Source of the DNA: Stenotrophomonas rhizophila
GTDB lineage: Bacteria; Pseudomonadota; Gammaproteobacteria; Xanthomonadales; Xanthomonadaceae
Direction of reading: 5' to 3'
NCBI RefSeq assembly: GCF_001704155.1
Contig: NZ_CP016294.1
Coordinates: 3,097,501 to 3,161,500 of the forward strand
DNA length: 64,000 nt
Every line of letters starts with the position of its first letter. Position 1 is the stretch's first letter. The notes beneath the pieces were generated by a model. The model did no database searches and was not told where the DNA came from. It worked only from the letters and a program-made list of their open reading frames with translations. Positions 46,923 to 56,691 of this stretch are shown in pieces. Both the position numbers and the translations under genes were made by a program.

Positions 46923-46954
46923 GACGGCCCGCGCAAAGCGGGCCGTTCTTTCTT
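46923..46954 (+). terminator. Second CGGCCCGC-stem terminator
   Basis: Stem CGGCCCGC (46925-46932) / GCGGGCCG (46938-46945) followed by TTCTTTCTT, oriented rightward. Confidence 0.75.
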
Positions 46955-47332
46955 GTCCTGCGATGGCATTCTGAAAGCTGCATCGCATGATCGCGGTCAC
47001 CCTTGCCCACCCAGCTGGACTTACGCTTGGAGCAATGATGATTCCGAAAGAAGTTTCTTCCCACTCCGTCGGCAGGATCATTCCGCCGCAGGTGTTCCGC
47101 ATTGAACAACCGTACGGACCGGCGCCGGCGTCGGCAAGACCGCAGCCGGCCACGATCTCCAACACGACCCCGCCAAGAATCGACCAGACCACCAACGGAT
47201 CGCAGAAGTGCGAGCACGACGTAGACCCTGCACTCCATGCTAACTCTGCCAACAGGCATCTGGACAATCGTTACTGACGGCGACAGTCCTACGTCTTGAC
47301 GCTGACCGTTGAGCGGCGTGGCAACAGTGTGA
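46955..47332. other. Segment with conflicting weak reading frames
   Basis: No gene can be called here with confidence. On the + strand a frame from 47034 to 47277 (MMIPKEVSSHSVGRIIPPQ...) has GGAG just upstream but no recognisable domain. On the - strand a frame around 47267-46955 contains a hydrophobic stretch (VVWSILGGVVLEIVAGCGLADAG) and GGMILPTEWEE, but runs through the hairpin at 46924 without a stop. A second - strand frame starts MECRVYVVLALL at 47236 and quickly becomes Arg-rich, compatible with a frameshifted remnant of one exported protein. Confidence 0.4.
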
Positions 47333-47361
47333 ACGGCCCGCAGACGCGGGCCGTCATTGTT
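47331..47361. terminator. Third CGGCCCGC-stem hairpin
   Basis: Stem CGGCCCGC (47334-47341) / GCGGGCCG (47346-47353) with a poor T-tract on both strands. It may end the leftward permease transcript or a rightward one. Confidence 0.55.
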
Positions 47362-47444
47362 ATGGGTTCTGCCTGGCCGGTGTCGCGCGCGACCGCCGTC
47401 ATGGGTCGCCTCGATCACGCAGGACACGCGTGGCGTGTCTACGA

Positions 47445-48839
47445 TTATTCCGAGGAGCGGTTGCGGCGCACGCGGCGGGTGACTTCGCTGATGATCGCAA
47501 TCACAGCGGTGAGCGCGGCCATCGACAGGAACTGCACGCGGGTGTGCGCTTCGGACAGCAGCAGGCCGAAGATCAGTGCCAGCACGCACAGGCCGAGCAC
47601 GGTCAGGTACGGGTAGCCGGCCATGCGGAACGGCAGGCGGGTGCCGTCGCGGTTGGCCCGGTGGCGCAGGATCAGCTGCGACAGCAGCGAAATCGTCCAC
47701 ACCAGCAGGCAGGTGGAGCCCACGATGTTCAGCAGCACCGGCAGCACCTTGTCGGGAAACACCAGCTCCATCACCGTGGCGGCGAAGCCGAACAGCACGC
47801 TGGCCAGCACCGCAATGAGCGGCACGTGGCGCGGGTCGGTCCAGCCCAGCACCGCCGGGGCTTCGCGGCGGCGCGCCAGCGAATACATCATGCGCGAGGC
47901 GCCATACAGGTTGGCGTTGAGCGCCGACAACAGTGCGATCACCGCGATCAGGGTGATGGCCGTGGCGGCCCCCGGAATGTTGGCCACCTGCAGCACGGCG
48001 GCGAACGGCGACTTCAGCGCTTCGCTGGTCCACGGCACCACGGCGATGATCACGCTCAGCGAGCCGATGTAGAACACCAGGATGCGCCACGCCACGGTGC
48101 GGATGGCACGGGCAATGCTGCGCTCGGGGTCTTCGGTTTCGGCCGCGGCCACCGCCACGATTTCGGTGCCGCCGAAGGCGAACACCACTACCAGCAGTGC
48201 CGCACCGATCCCGGCCAGCCCGTTGGGGGCGAAACCGCCGTGCTGGGTGAAGTTGCTCAGGCCCGGCGACGCCACGTCCGGCAGCCAGCCCATCAGCAGC
48301 GCCACGCCGATCAGGATGAACCCGATGATGGCGGCCACCTTGAGGATGGCGAACCAGAACTCGAATTCACCGAAGTTCTTCACTCCCAGCAGGTTGATCG
48401 CGGTGAAGAACAGCATGAATGCCAGCGCCGCCATCGGTACCGGGATCACCGGCCAAACCGTGGCCAGCAGGCCCGCCGCACCGACCGCTTCGGCGGCGAT
48501 CACGATCACCAGCTGCACCCACCACAGCCAGCCCACCGTGGCGCCGGCCGTGGCGCCCATGGCGTCGGCGGCATACACCGAGAACGCGCCACTGGTCGGC
48601 TTGGCCGCAGCCATCTCGCCCAGCGCGTTCATCACGATGATCACCAGCGCACCGGCCACCAGGTAGGACAGCAGCACCGCCGGACCAGCGGCCTGCACGC
48701 CCACCCCGGAGCCCAGGAACAGGCCGGCGCCGATGGCGCTGCCCAGGCCCATCATGATCAGCTGGCGGGGTTTGAGCGAGCTCCCGAGGCGGGTGTCGGC
48801 GGGTGCGGCGGCGGAGGCCGGAGTCTGGGATGCGGGCAT
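47445..48839 (-). CDS. APC-superfamily amino-acid permease
   Basis: Amino-acid/H+ symporter of the AAT family, 464 residues, 12 predicted helices. The signature at the first helix is GLGSAIGAGLFLGSGVGVQAAGPAVLLSYL, with EMAAAKPTSGAFSVYA after helix 2 and FAFGGTEIVAVAAAETEDPERSIARAI in helix 6 and its loop. Relatives carry proline, GABA, asparagine, aromatic or other amino acids; the substrate is not evident. The start is the ATG at 48837-48839. It lies downstream of a PAS-AraC regulator in the same direction (85-base gap), a possible local regulator. Confidence 0.9.
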   Translation of the reverse strand: MPASQTPASAAAPADTRLGSSLKPRQLIMMGLGSAIGAGLFLGSGVGVQAAGPAVLLSYLVAGALVIIVMNALGEMAAAKPTSGAFSVYAADAMGATAGATVGWLWWVQLVIVIAAEAVGAAGLLATVWPVIPVPMAALAFMLFFTAINLLGVKNFGEFEFWFAILKVAAIIGFILIGVALLMGWLPDVASPGLSNFTQHGGFAPNGLAGIGAALLVVVFAFGGTEIVAVAAAETEDPERSIARAIRTVAWRILVFYIGSLSVIIAVVPWTSEALKSPFAAVLQVANIPGAATAITLIAVIALLSALNANLYGASRMMYSLARRREAPAVLGWTDPRHVPLIAVLASVLFGFAATVMELVFPDKVLPVLLNIVGSTCLLVWTISLLSQLILRHRANRDGTRLPFRMAGYPYLTVLGLCVLALIFGLLLSEAHTRVQFLSMAALTAVIAIISEVTRRVRRNRSSE

Positions 48840-48924
48840 CGGAATCGATTGGCGGGCAACAGGTGCGACACCATACCTTGTCCGGCCGGCGGACGGGATA
48901 GGGGCAACGCCCCTGCCCCTGTAA

Positions 48925-49635
48925 TCAGGGCTCTGCGCGCTCCGCGATCTGGGCGCGATAGGCCCGTGGCGACACCCCGACCTCGGCCTTGAACTTGCGG
49001 GTGAACGCGCTCTGGTCGGTAAACCCGCAGGCCTGGCCGATGCTGGCGATGGTGTCGCTGCCATGCAGCAGATGCACCGCCATCTGGATGCGCAGCCGGG
49101 TCAGTACCTGCTGCGGGGTCATCTGGAACACCCTGCGGAAGGTGCGCTCCAGCTTGGACAGCGAAAACCCGGTGATATCCAGCAAGGTCTGCATGCGCAC
49201 GTTCTCGGCGTAATGCGCGTTCAGGTGGGCCAGCGCCAGCCGCAGCTGTTCGTATTGGGTGCCCAGGCTGTCTTTCTGCCCCAGGTCGCGGGAGATGCCG
49301 ATCAGCCCGCGGATCTGCCCGTCCACCAGCAGCGGCCGCTTGCAGGTCAGGCACCAGCCCGGCTCGCGGTTGGCGAACAGGTGCAGCTCCATCAGGTTCT
49401 CGATCACTTTGCCGGCCAGTACCTGCGCATCCTGGGTGGCGTAGTCCGCGCCCAGCCCCGTGGGGTAGATCTCGGCAGCGGTGCGCCCGATCACTTCCTT
49501 GCGGGACTTCAGCCCCAGACGGCGCAGCATGGTCTGGTTGATGTGCGTGTAGCGCCCGTCGCGGTCCTTCATGAAGAACAGCACATCGGGAATCGCATCG
49601 AACAGGGCTTCGATGTCGGCAGGTTCAACGCGCAT
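48925..49635 (-). CDS. PAS-domain AraC-family transcriptional regulator
   Basis: Regulator of 236 residues. An N-terminal PAS domain (about 8-115, ALFDAIPDVLFFMKDRDGRYTHINQTML) would sense a small molecule or redox cofactor. The C-terminal AraC/XylS double helix-turn-helix is seen in LLDITGFSLSKLERTFRRVFQMTPQQ and IASIGQACGFTDQSAFTRKFKAEVGVSPRAYR. The PAS-AraC arrangement suggests ligand control. The ATG at 49633-49635 puts the PAS domain at the N-terminus; the open frame to 49893 is not supported. It may control the adjacent permease. Confidence 0.87.
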   Translation of the reverse strand: MRVEPADIEALFDAIPDVLFFMKDRDGRYTHINQTMLRRLGLKSRKEVIGRTAAEIYPTGLGADYATQDAQVLAGKVIENLMELHLFANREPGWCLTCKRPLLVDGQIRGLIGISRDLGQKDSLGTQYEQLRLALAHLNAHYAENVRMQTLLDITGFSLSKLERTFRRVFQMTPQQVLTRLRIQMAVHLLHGSDTIASIGQACGFTDQSAFTRKFKAEVGVSPRAYRAQIAERAEP

Positions 49636-49793
49636 GCGGGGGCGGCAGGAGGATGGACACGCCACCAAGGATACCTGCCTGGCTGCCGGCGTGAAGCGCA
49701 GGTGCATGCGCGACCGGGTTCTCCGACCGGCGATTAACGCCCCGCCCGCCACTGTGAGGCGTTGCATCCCCCCTGCCAGCCCGGAGTCGCCTG

Positions 49794-51878
49794 ATGGCCA
49801 CCAGCAAGCCCCGCACCAAATCCGCCCCGCCCGCCGATCGCCGTGGCGAAGGCGACGAACTTCACCAGCAGGCCGGCGGTGGCCATCCGGCACTGACCAC
49901 CAACCAGGGCATCCCGGTGGCGGACAACCAGAACTCGCTGCGCGACACCCCGCGCGGACCGACGTTGCTGGAAGACTTCATCCTGCGCGAGAAGATCACC
50001 CACTTCGACCATGAGCGCATTCCGGAGCGCATCGTGCACGCGCGCGGCAGCGCTGCGCACGGCTATTTCGAACTTACCCGTTCGCTGGAGGAATTCACCC
50101 GTGCGCGCGTGCTGACCGAAGTAGGCGTCCGCACGCCCGTGTTCACCCGTTTCTCCACCGTCGCCGGTGGTGCCGGTTCCGTGGACACCCCGCGCGATGT
50201 GCGCGGCTTCGCGGTGAAGTTCTATACGCCCGAGGGTAACTGGGACCTGGTGGGCAACAACATCCCGGTGTTCTTCATCCAGGACGCGATCAAGTTCCCC
50301 GACCTGATCCACGCGGTCAAGATGGAACCGGACCGTGCATTCCCGCAGGCCGCCAGCGCCCATGACACGTTCTGGGACTTCGTTTCGCTGATGCCCGAAT
50401 CGATGCACATGATCATGTGGGCGATGAGCGACCGCACCATTCCGCGTTCGCTTCGCACCATCGAAGGCTTCGGCATCCACAGCTTCCGGCTGTTGAACGA
50501 TGCCGGCGAATCCACCTTCGTGAAGTTCCACTGGCGGCCCAAGCTTGGGGTGCAGTCCACCGTGTGGGACGAGGCGGTGAAGCTGCAGGGGGCGGACAAC
50601 GATTTCCACCGCCGCGACCTGTTCGAGGCGATCACTGCCGGTGACTTCCCCGAATGGGAGCTGGCGGTGCAGCTGTTCACCGAAGAAGAAGCCGAGGCGT
50701 TCCCGTTCGACCACCTGGATTCGACCAAGATCATTCCCGAGTCGCTGGTGCCGCTGACCGTGATCGGCCGGATGGTGCTGGACCGCTGGCCGGACAACTT
50801 CTTCGCCGAAACCGAGCAGGTCGCCTACTGCCCGGCCAACGTGCCGCCCGGCATCGATTTCAGCAACGACCCGCTGCTGCAGGGACGGCTGTTCTCGTAC
50901 CTGGACACCCAGCTCAGCCGCCTGGGTGGACCGAACTTCCACCAGATTCCGGTCAACGCACCCAAGTGCCCGTTCGCCAACCATCAACGCGACGGCCATA
51001 TGCAGATGAACATCCCCAAGGGCCGGGTAGCATATGACCCCAGCTCCCTGCAGGGCGACAGCCCGCGCGAGACCGCTGATGGCTTTCCCAGCCATGCCAC
51101 GCCGGCCGATGATGGTCGCAAGGGGCGCGTGCGTGCTGCCAGTTTCGCCGACCACTACAGCCAGGCGCGCATGTTCTTCCGCAGCCTGGAGGCGCCGGAG
51201 CAGGCGCACCTGGCCTCGGCGCTGGTGTTTGAATTGTCCAAGGTGGAAACGGTACCCGTGCGCGAGCGCACGGTAAGTCATCTGCGCAACATCGACGAGT
51301 CGTTGGCCAAACGCGTTGCCGACGGCCTGGCGATGCCCGCCCTGCCGGAACCTGCACCGACGGCCACCCCGGCCAAGGACCTGCCCAAGGCGCCGGAAGT
51401 GCGCATCATCGGCCGCACCAAGGACCTGCTCAAGGGCCGCTGCATCGGCATCCTGTTCGACGAGGGCTCCGACGCGGGGTTGATCGCAAACCTGCGCAAA
51501 GCGGCCGAGAAAGCCGGCGCGAAGGTGAAGCTGGTCGCGCCCAAGGTCGGCGGCGGCAAGTTGAGCGACGGCAGACTGCAGCCTGCGGATGGCCAGCTGG
51601 CAGGCACGCCCTCGGTGGTGTTCGACGCAGTGGCGATCGTACTGAGCGCCGACGCCGCCAAGCGCCTGAGCAAGGAATCGGCCGCGATCGATTTCGCTGC
51701 GGACGCCTGGGCCCACCTGAAGGCCATCGCCGCCGATGACGGCGCCCAGCAGCTGCTCAAGACGGCGCGCGTTGGCAAAGACTATGGCGTGGTGGAAGCC
51801 GAAGACGCCAAGGGCTTCATCGCCGCCGCCGCCACCCGCCAGTGGGCGCGTGAACCCAAGGTCCGCACCCTCGCCTGA
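49794..51878 (+). CDS. katE: Large-subunit catalase (KatE/HPII type)
   Basis: Heme catalase of 694 residues that removes hydrogen peroxide. The catalytic His82 is in [12 protein letters not shown], the Asn is in [14 protein letters not shown], and the heme-ligand tyrosine is in [11 protein letters not shown]-terminal flavodoxin/DJ-1-like domain, typical of clade 2 catalases, begins near residue 530 ([20 protein letters not shown]). E. coli KatE is controlled by RpoS; nothing in the leader here proves this. The start ATG gives [13 protein letters not shown], a basic linker as in relatives. Confidence 0.95.
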   Translation: MATSKPRTKSAPPADRRGEGDELHQQAGGGHPALTTNQGIPVADNQNSLRDTPRGPTLLEDFILREKITHFDHERIPERIVHARGSAAHGYFELTRSLEEFTRARVLTEVGVRTPVFTRFSTVAGGAGSVDTPRDVRGFAVKFYTPEGNWDLVGNNIPVFFIQDAIKFPDLIHAVKMEPDRAFPQAASAHDTFWDFVSLMPESMHMIMWAMSDRTIPRSLRTIEGFGIHSFRLLNDAGESTFVKFHWRPKLGVQSTVWDEAVKLQGADNDFHRRDLFEAITAGDFPEWELAVQLFTEEEAEAFPFDHLDSTKIIPESLVPLTVIGRMVLDRWPDNFFAETEQVAYCPANVPPGIDFSNDPLLQGRLFSYLDTQLSRLGGPNFHQIPVNAPKCPFANHQRDGHMQMNIPKGRVAYDPSSLQGDSPRETADGFPSHATPADDGRKGRVRAASFADHYSQARMFFRSLEAPEQAHLASALVFELSKVETVPVRERTVSHLRNIDESLAKRVADGLAMPALPEPAPTATPAKDLPKAPEVRIIGRTKDLLKGRCIGILFDEGSDAGLIANLRKAAEKAGAKVKLVAPKVGGGKLSDGRLQPADGQLAGTPSVVFDAVAIVLSADAAKRLSKESAAIDFAADAWAHLKAIAADDGAQQLLKTARVGKDYGVVEAEDAKGFIAAAATRQWAREPKVRTLA

Positions 51879-51881
51879 CCC

Positions 51882-51922
51882 GGCCCGGCAGGAGCGGACA
51901 GTGGATCCGCTCCTGCCGGGCA
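51882..51922 (+). terminator. Hairpin after katE
   Basis: Perfect 15-base arms CCCGGCAGGAGCGGA... pairing across an ACAGTGG-centred loop (51884-51920). There is no T-run, so it may be an mRNA-stabilising repeat rather than a true terminator. Confidence 0.5.
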
Positions 51923-51926
51923 ACGT

Positions 51927-51949
51927 GTAGAGCGGACCGTTGGTCCGCT
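51927..51949. repeat. GTAG (SMAG-like) palindrome
   Basis: GTAG then AGCGGACCGTTGGTCCGCT, a variant stem with the same GTAG head and CGTTGG loop. Confidence 0.65.
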
Positions 51950-51974
51950 GCTTCCTGAAGAGAGGACGATTCCC

Positions 51975-52163
51975 ATGCCGCGCGGAGACAAATCCAGTTA
52001 CACCGACAAGCAGAAGCGCCAGGCCGAGCACATCGAGGAAAGCGAAAAAGCCGAGGGTCGCAGCGACGAAGCCGCCGAACGCATCGCCTGGGCGACCGTG
52101 AACAAGCAGGATGGCGGCGGCAAGAAACGGCCGGCGAAGAAGGCCTCCAAGGCATCCCGGTAG
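51975..52163 (+). CDS. Small basic KatE-linked protein
   Basis: A 62-residue, highly charged protein (MPRGDKSSYTDKQKRQAEHIEE...WATVNKQDGGGKK, ending in a Lys/Ala tail). Homologous small proteins in pseudomonads and xanthomonads are sometimes labelled plasmid-stabilization proteins, without clear evidence. It resembles small stress or DNA-binding proteins. The ATG has AAGAGAGGA upstream. Just downstream of katE, so it may share stationary-phase or oxidative control. Confidence 0.75.
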   Translation: MPRGDKSSYTDKQKRQAEHIEESEKAEGRSDEAAERIAWATVNKQDGGGKKRPAKKASKASR

Positions 52164-52396
52164 GGTTGGTTCCCAAACAACCGCCGGTACAGGTGCCACG
52201 CACATTGACGCATGGACCTGAAATCGAAACAGGCTCCCGCATCACCAACGCGTACACCAGCGGGCCACCACCGCGCCTGGGTAAGCAGCCGCCCTGACCC
52301 GATGCAGGGTTTGGCCCGGCACCGCCTTGACGGCCTGCGCGGTGGATGGGCGATACTCGCTCATCACCGCAGGATGCGGACAGGGGAACCACTTAC

Positions 52397-52936
52397 ATGA
52401 AATCTGCACGCACGCTTGCCTTGTTGGCCCTGCTGACGCCGTTGTCCGCACTGGCGCAGACCGCCCTCCACGACGGCCAAGGAAACGCCCTGCCTGATAC
52501 GTCGTCGGCGAAATCCAGCGAAGACTTCTCCGCGTCGATGGTGGTCACCGCAGACCCGGAATGGCAACAGAAATGGGAAAACCCGGTCAACGGGGTGCCG
52601 CGTTTCGAACTGGCCACCGAGGTCAAGGAAGGCGGCTCGCTCTACATCCTGTCCTTCCTGACCAACCCGAAGCTGGACGCCGCCGGCATGGCGCAAGTGC
52701 GCTGCGACCTGCGGATCACCCGCCCCGACGGCAGCCTGAGCGGGGATGAGCATGACCTGCCCTGCTTCGTTACCCAGCTCGATACCGATCCCAATAGTGT
52801 CTATCTGTCTTCGGTGGGGATGAAGTTCACCGCGGAAGCGGGCGATCCGCATGGCACCTGGACCGTGGCGATCACCGTGCGCGACACCGTGCGTAACGTC
52901 AGCCTTCCACTGCAGTCGTCCTTCGACATCAACTGA
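52397..52936 (+). CDS. Secreted protein of unknown function (179 residues)
   Basis: Signal peptide MKSARTLALLALLTPLSALAQ with predicted cleavage after Ala20/Gln21. The mature part looks like a single beta-rich domain (RFELATEVKEGGSLYILSFL, GTWTVAITVRDTVRNVSLPLQSSFDIN) with two cysteines (VRCDLRIT and LPCFVTQ). I do not recognise the family. The 233 bases before it hold no credible gene. It is followed 39 bases later by a frameshifted membrane gene that may have formed an operon with it. Confidence 0.75.
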   Translation: MKSARTLALLALLTPLSALAQTALHDGQGNALPDTSSAKSSEDFSASMVVTADPEWQQKWENPVNGVPRFELATEVKEGGSLYILSFLTNPKLDAAGMAQVRCDLRITRPDGSLSGDEHDLPCFVTQLDTDPNSVYLSSVGMKFTAEAGDPHGTWTVAITVRDTVRNVSLPLQSSFDIN

Positions 52937-52975
52937 ATCCGGCCGAGGCTCATCACTGATGCTGGGGCACATCGC

Positions 52976-53340
52976 ATGACGCGGATCCTTGGAATGTTCC
53001 TGTACGTGACCAGCCTGATTGCGGTGCTGGGAACGGGGGCTTACACCGCCCAGCTGATCGAGGCATTCCCCGTAGAACATCTGGCCAGCTATGGCCCGCG
53101 CATTCCCGCGGTGGCCGCACTGAATGCACGGTGGCTGTTACATGCGCCGGTTCTGCTGTTTGGCACGGCAGCCGTATCAGTGCTTGCCGCTGCAGGAATC
53201 TGGCGGTCGCGGAGCAGGTATCCAACCGGCCCTTCGCGCTGGCCGCACTGGCAGCGCTGAACTACTTACTCAGTCTCTACTGCGCCATGTCATTGCTGAT
53301 TACCTGGTTTTTGCTGCCCCGACTCGCCAACCTGGGCTGA
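52976..53340 (+). pseudogene. Frameshifted small membrane protein
   Basis: The first part (from ATG 52976) encodes two hydrophobic segments (ILGMFLYVTSLIAVLGTGAY and LLHAPVLLFGTAAVSVLAAAGIW) and then loses coding character at about 53205, stopping at 53260. From about 53205 the next frame encodes a matching continuation with two more hydrophobic segments (PFALAALAALNYLLSLY, MSLLITWFLLPRLANLG), ending at 53340. Inserting one base near 53205 would restore one four-helix protein of about 121 residues. It is either a true pseudogene or a sequencing error. Confidence 0.6.
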
Positions 53341-53377
53341 GCAGACATCATGGGCGCCAAGCTCAAAGATGCAGGCG

Positions 53378-54634
53378 CTATTGCAGCTGGGCAAGCATAT
53401 CCCTGACCGGGCCATGGATGATCCCTCGGATCAGTCGGGCCTCCCCAGGATCCACGCCCCGGGCGGCGCCTGCTTCGTACTCGTCGTAGAGCTTGCCCGC
53501 ATGCGCCTGGATGCGCTCAAGCAGGTAATCCAGCTCGCGTTCGGCAGCCCGGGCGTTGATTCCGATGGTGGCGCCAAATGCAATTGCGCTGCCGCGACTC
53601 ACCTGCTTGTACGGCCCCCATCCGGGAGGAGTGACGGGCACATCGTCACCCCACGCGTCGCCTGTTGCGTAGATGCTGGTACAGATCAGATCGTAGTGCG
53701 GCGCCAGCACCCATCCGTCTGTCCCGCCCAGGAAGCTTAGATTCTTCAAGTGCGCGTCGGAGTTGCCCGTTATCAGGTTGAACAGCCACCACCGGTAGAG
53801 CCGGGCGCGCGTGTCGGCTTTATGTACGCAAAGGTCGATGAGCGCATTCAATGACGTCGACGTCGCTTCCCTATATTTGAACACTGCGTCCAGAGAGAGC
53901 ATCTGACACGCGTCCAGCACCGGCAGACGCTCGACGGGTGTCCGGAAGGTACGATCAAAGCGCCGGACCAGGTAGACCGCTTCAGGAACGCGTCGGATGG
54001 ACACTTCTGCCGTATCCATTCCCACAGCCGATGCCAGCCGCATCACAAACCACTCGTTGATGGTGGTCTGCCAGTAGTGGTCGGGCTGCGGGTGATCTGG
54101 TTTGAGGATGTGGGTGGAAGGCTCGGCTCCCACGGGCTCAAAAATGCCGTCCTCCAACACTGTCACCGCAAGCTTGTGCTGAGCACCCGCCAGCGACATG
54201 CGCTTGGGTGCGTCATGACTCAAGGGAACCTGAGGTAGGCGACGGATTCGCTCGGAGAGGGCTTCATCGGTCAACGGCTGGAGGCTGGCAGGCGAAATGC
54301 CCTCACCCTCGGGCAGCAGCGTCAGGGCTCCTGCTGATTCCCGGCCGTAGAATTGCAGCAAGCCGAAGTTGTCGGCAGCATCCACGCGCGCATCCCGCGC
54401 GAGGAGAACCTTCGCGCCTTCCTCCGGCAGGAGGTTGCTGAAAAACCATTGGACCGGTCGAAGCGAGGCTCCGTCGATGATGGAAACCTGTGAGCGGCGA
54501 ATCGCGGGTGACAGGTCGCCCCCTTGCCACGCTGGTTCGTAGTCGAATCGCCAGATATTCCCGTGTTCGGAGAGGCGCCCTACCAGCGCCGTATCCAGCC
54601 ACACGCACAGCAGGCGCGGCAAGGGCGCGCTCAT
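53378..54634 (-). CDS. hipA: HipA-family serine/threonine kinase toxin
   Basis: Type II toxin kinase of 418 residues. E. coli HipA phosphorylates glutamyl-tRNA synthetase and causes persistence. Key residues are intact: K178 (HILKPD), the P-loop serine S147 in MSLAGAQHK, catalytic loop GNSDAHLKN with D293 and N298, and metal-binding D315 in PHYDLICTS. The N-terminal half (LLCVWLDTALVGRLSEHG) matches the HipA N-terminal domain. It overlaps the antitoxin gene by four bases. Target specificity cannot be read from sequence. Confidence 0.9.
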   Translation of the reverse strand: MSAPLPRLLCVWLDTALVGRLSEHGNIWRFDYEPAWQGGDLSPAIRRSQVSIIDGASLRPVQWFFSNLLPEEGAKVLLARDARVDAADNFGLLQFYGRESAGALTLLPEGEGISPASLQPLTDEALSERIRRLPQVPLSHDAPKRMSLAGAQHKLAVTVLEDGIFEPVGAEPSTHILKPDHPQPDHYWQTTINEWFVMRLASAVGMDTAEVSIRRVPEAVYLVRRFDRTFRTPVERLPVLDACQMLSLDAVFKYREATSTSLNALIDLCVHKADTRARLYRWWLFNLITGNSDAHLKNLSFLGGTDGWVLAPHYDLICTSIYATGDAWGDDVPVTPPGWGPYKQVSRGSAIAFGATIGINARAAERELDYLLERIQAHAGKLYDEYEAGAARGVDPGEARLIRGIIHGPVRDMLAQLQ

Positions 54635-54906
54635 TTGGCACCAGGTCGTTTTGATTTGGGCTCCATTACTGCATCTGGAACCTGCAGCGTGACTTTGATG
54701 CCAAGTTCGTCGAGCGCGCGCAGCACGCGCCCCAGCTGCACGGAGGGCTTCCCGCGTTCGGCGTCGCGCATGAAAACGTGGCTGGAGTCGATGTAGGCGG
54801 CCAGGTCGTCCTGGCGGATGCCCTGATTCCTGCGGACACGGCGGATGATCTGGCCAATGTCTTCGGGGTTTTTCACTTGGATGTCGATCACCGCCATTAC
54901 CACCAT
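54631..54906 (-). CDS. hipB: HipB-like XRE antitoxin
   Basis: Helix-turn-helix protein of 91 residues (GQIIRRVRRNQGIRQDDLAAYIDSSHVFMRDAERGKPSVQLGRVLRALDELGIKV), the usual partner and repressor of HipA. Its ATG at 54904-54906 is followed by a second ATG three codons later; either may be used. The gene precedes hipA and its stop overlaps the hipA start. Operator-like boxes lie directly upstream. Confidence 0.9.
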   Translation of the reverse strand: MVVMAVIDIQVKNPEDIGQIIRRVRRNQGIRQDDLAAYIDSSHVFMRDAERGKPSVQLGRVLRALDELGIKVTLQVPDAVMEPKSKRPGAK

Positions 54907-55033
54907 ATCTAAGCAGTTGTTTCTATAATGCGGGCTGATCGGGTCGATTGCAACGATTTCTAAGCAACAGCTTCGAAGTTGAGTTAGTTAAACATCAGCG
55001 CATCTAAAACGAAACAATTGCTTATAATTTTCG
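54907..55033. promoter_or_regulatory. hipBA control region with three operator-like boxes
   Basis: An A/T-rich stretch unlike its surroundings. TAAGCAGTTGTTTC at 54910-54923, TAAGCAACAGCTTC at 54961-54974, and on the other strand TAAGCAATTGTTTC at 55024-55011. Boxes 1 and 3 agree at 13 of 14 positions; box 2 agrees at 10. The centre approximates the palindrome AARCAATTGYTT, a likely HipB site. A leftward promoter (TTGCAA near 54953, CATTAT near 54929) overlaps box 1. Confidence 0.6.
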
Positions 55034-55093
55034 GCAATGCCCAGATTGAGCAGGGTTCTACCCGATCTGGGCAGTGCAGGGACGCCACAAACG

Positions 55094-55121
55094 CAAAAGC
55101 CCCGCTTTCGCGGGGCTTCTG
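55094..55121 (-). terminator. Terminator of purA
   Basis: Stem AAGCCCCGC / GCGGGGCTT with a four-base loop; leftward reading ends in TTTTGCG. Confidence 0.8.
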
Positions 55122-55180
55122 GTTGCCAGGCAGGGCCTGGCACTACGCCGGATGGTGTCCGGCGTAGCCCGGCGCCTGGA

Positions 55181-56680
<1,500 letters not shown>

Positions 56681-56691
56681 TCAACCGGCGG

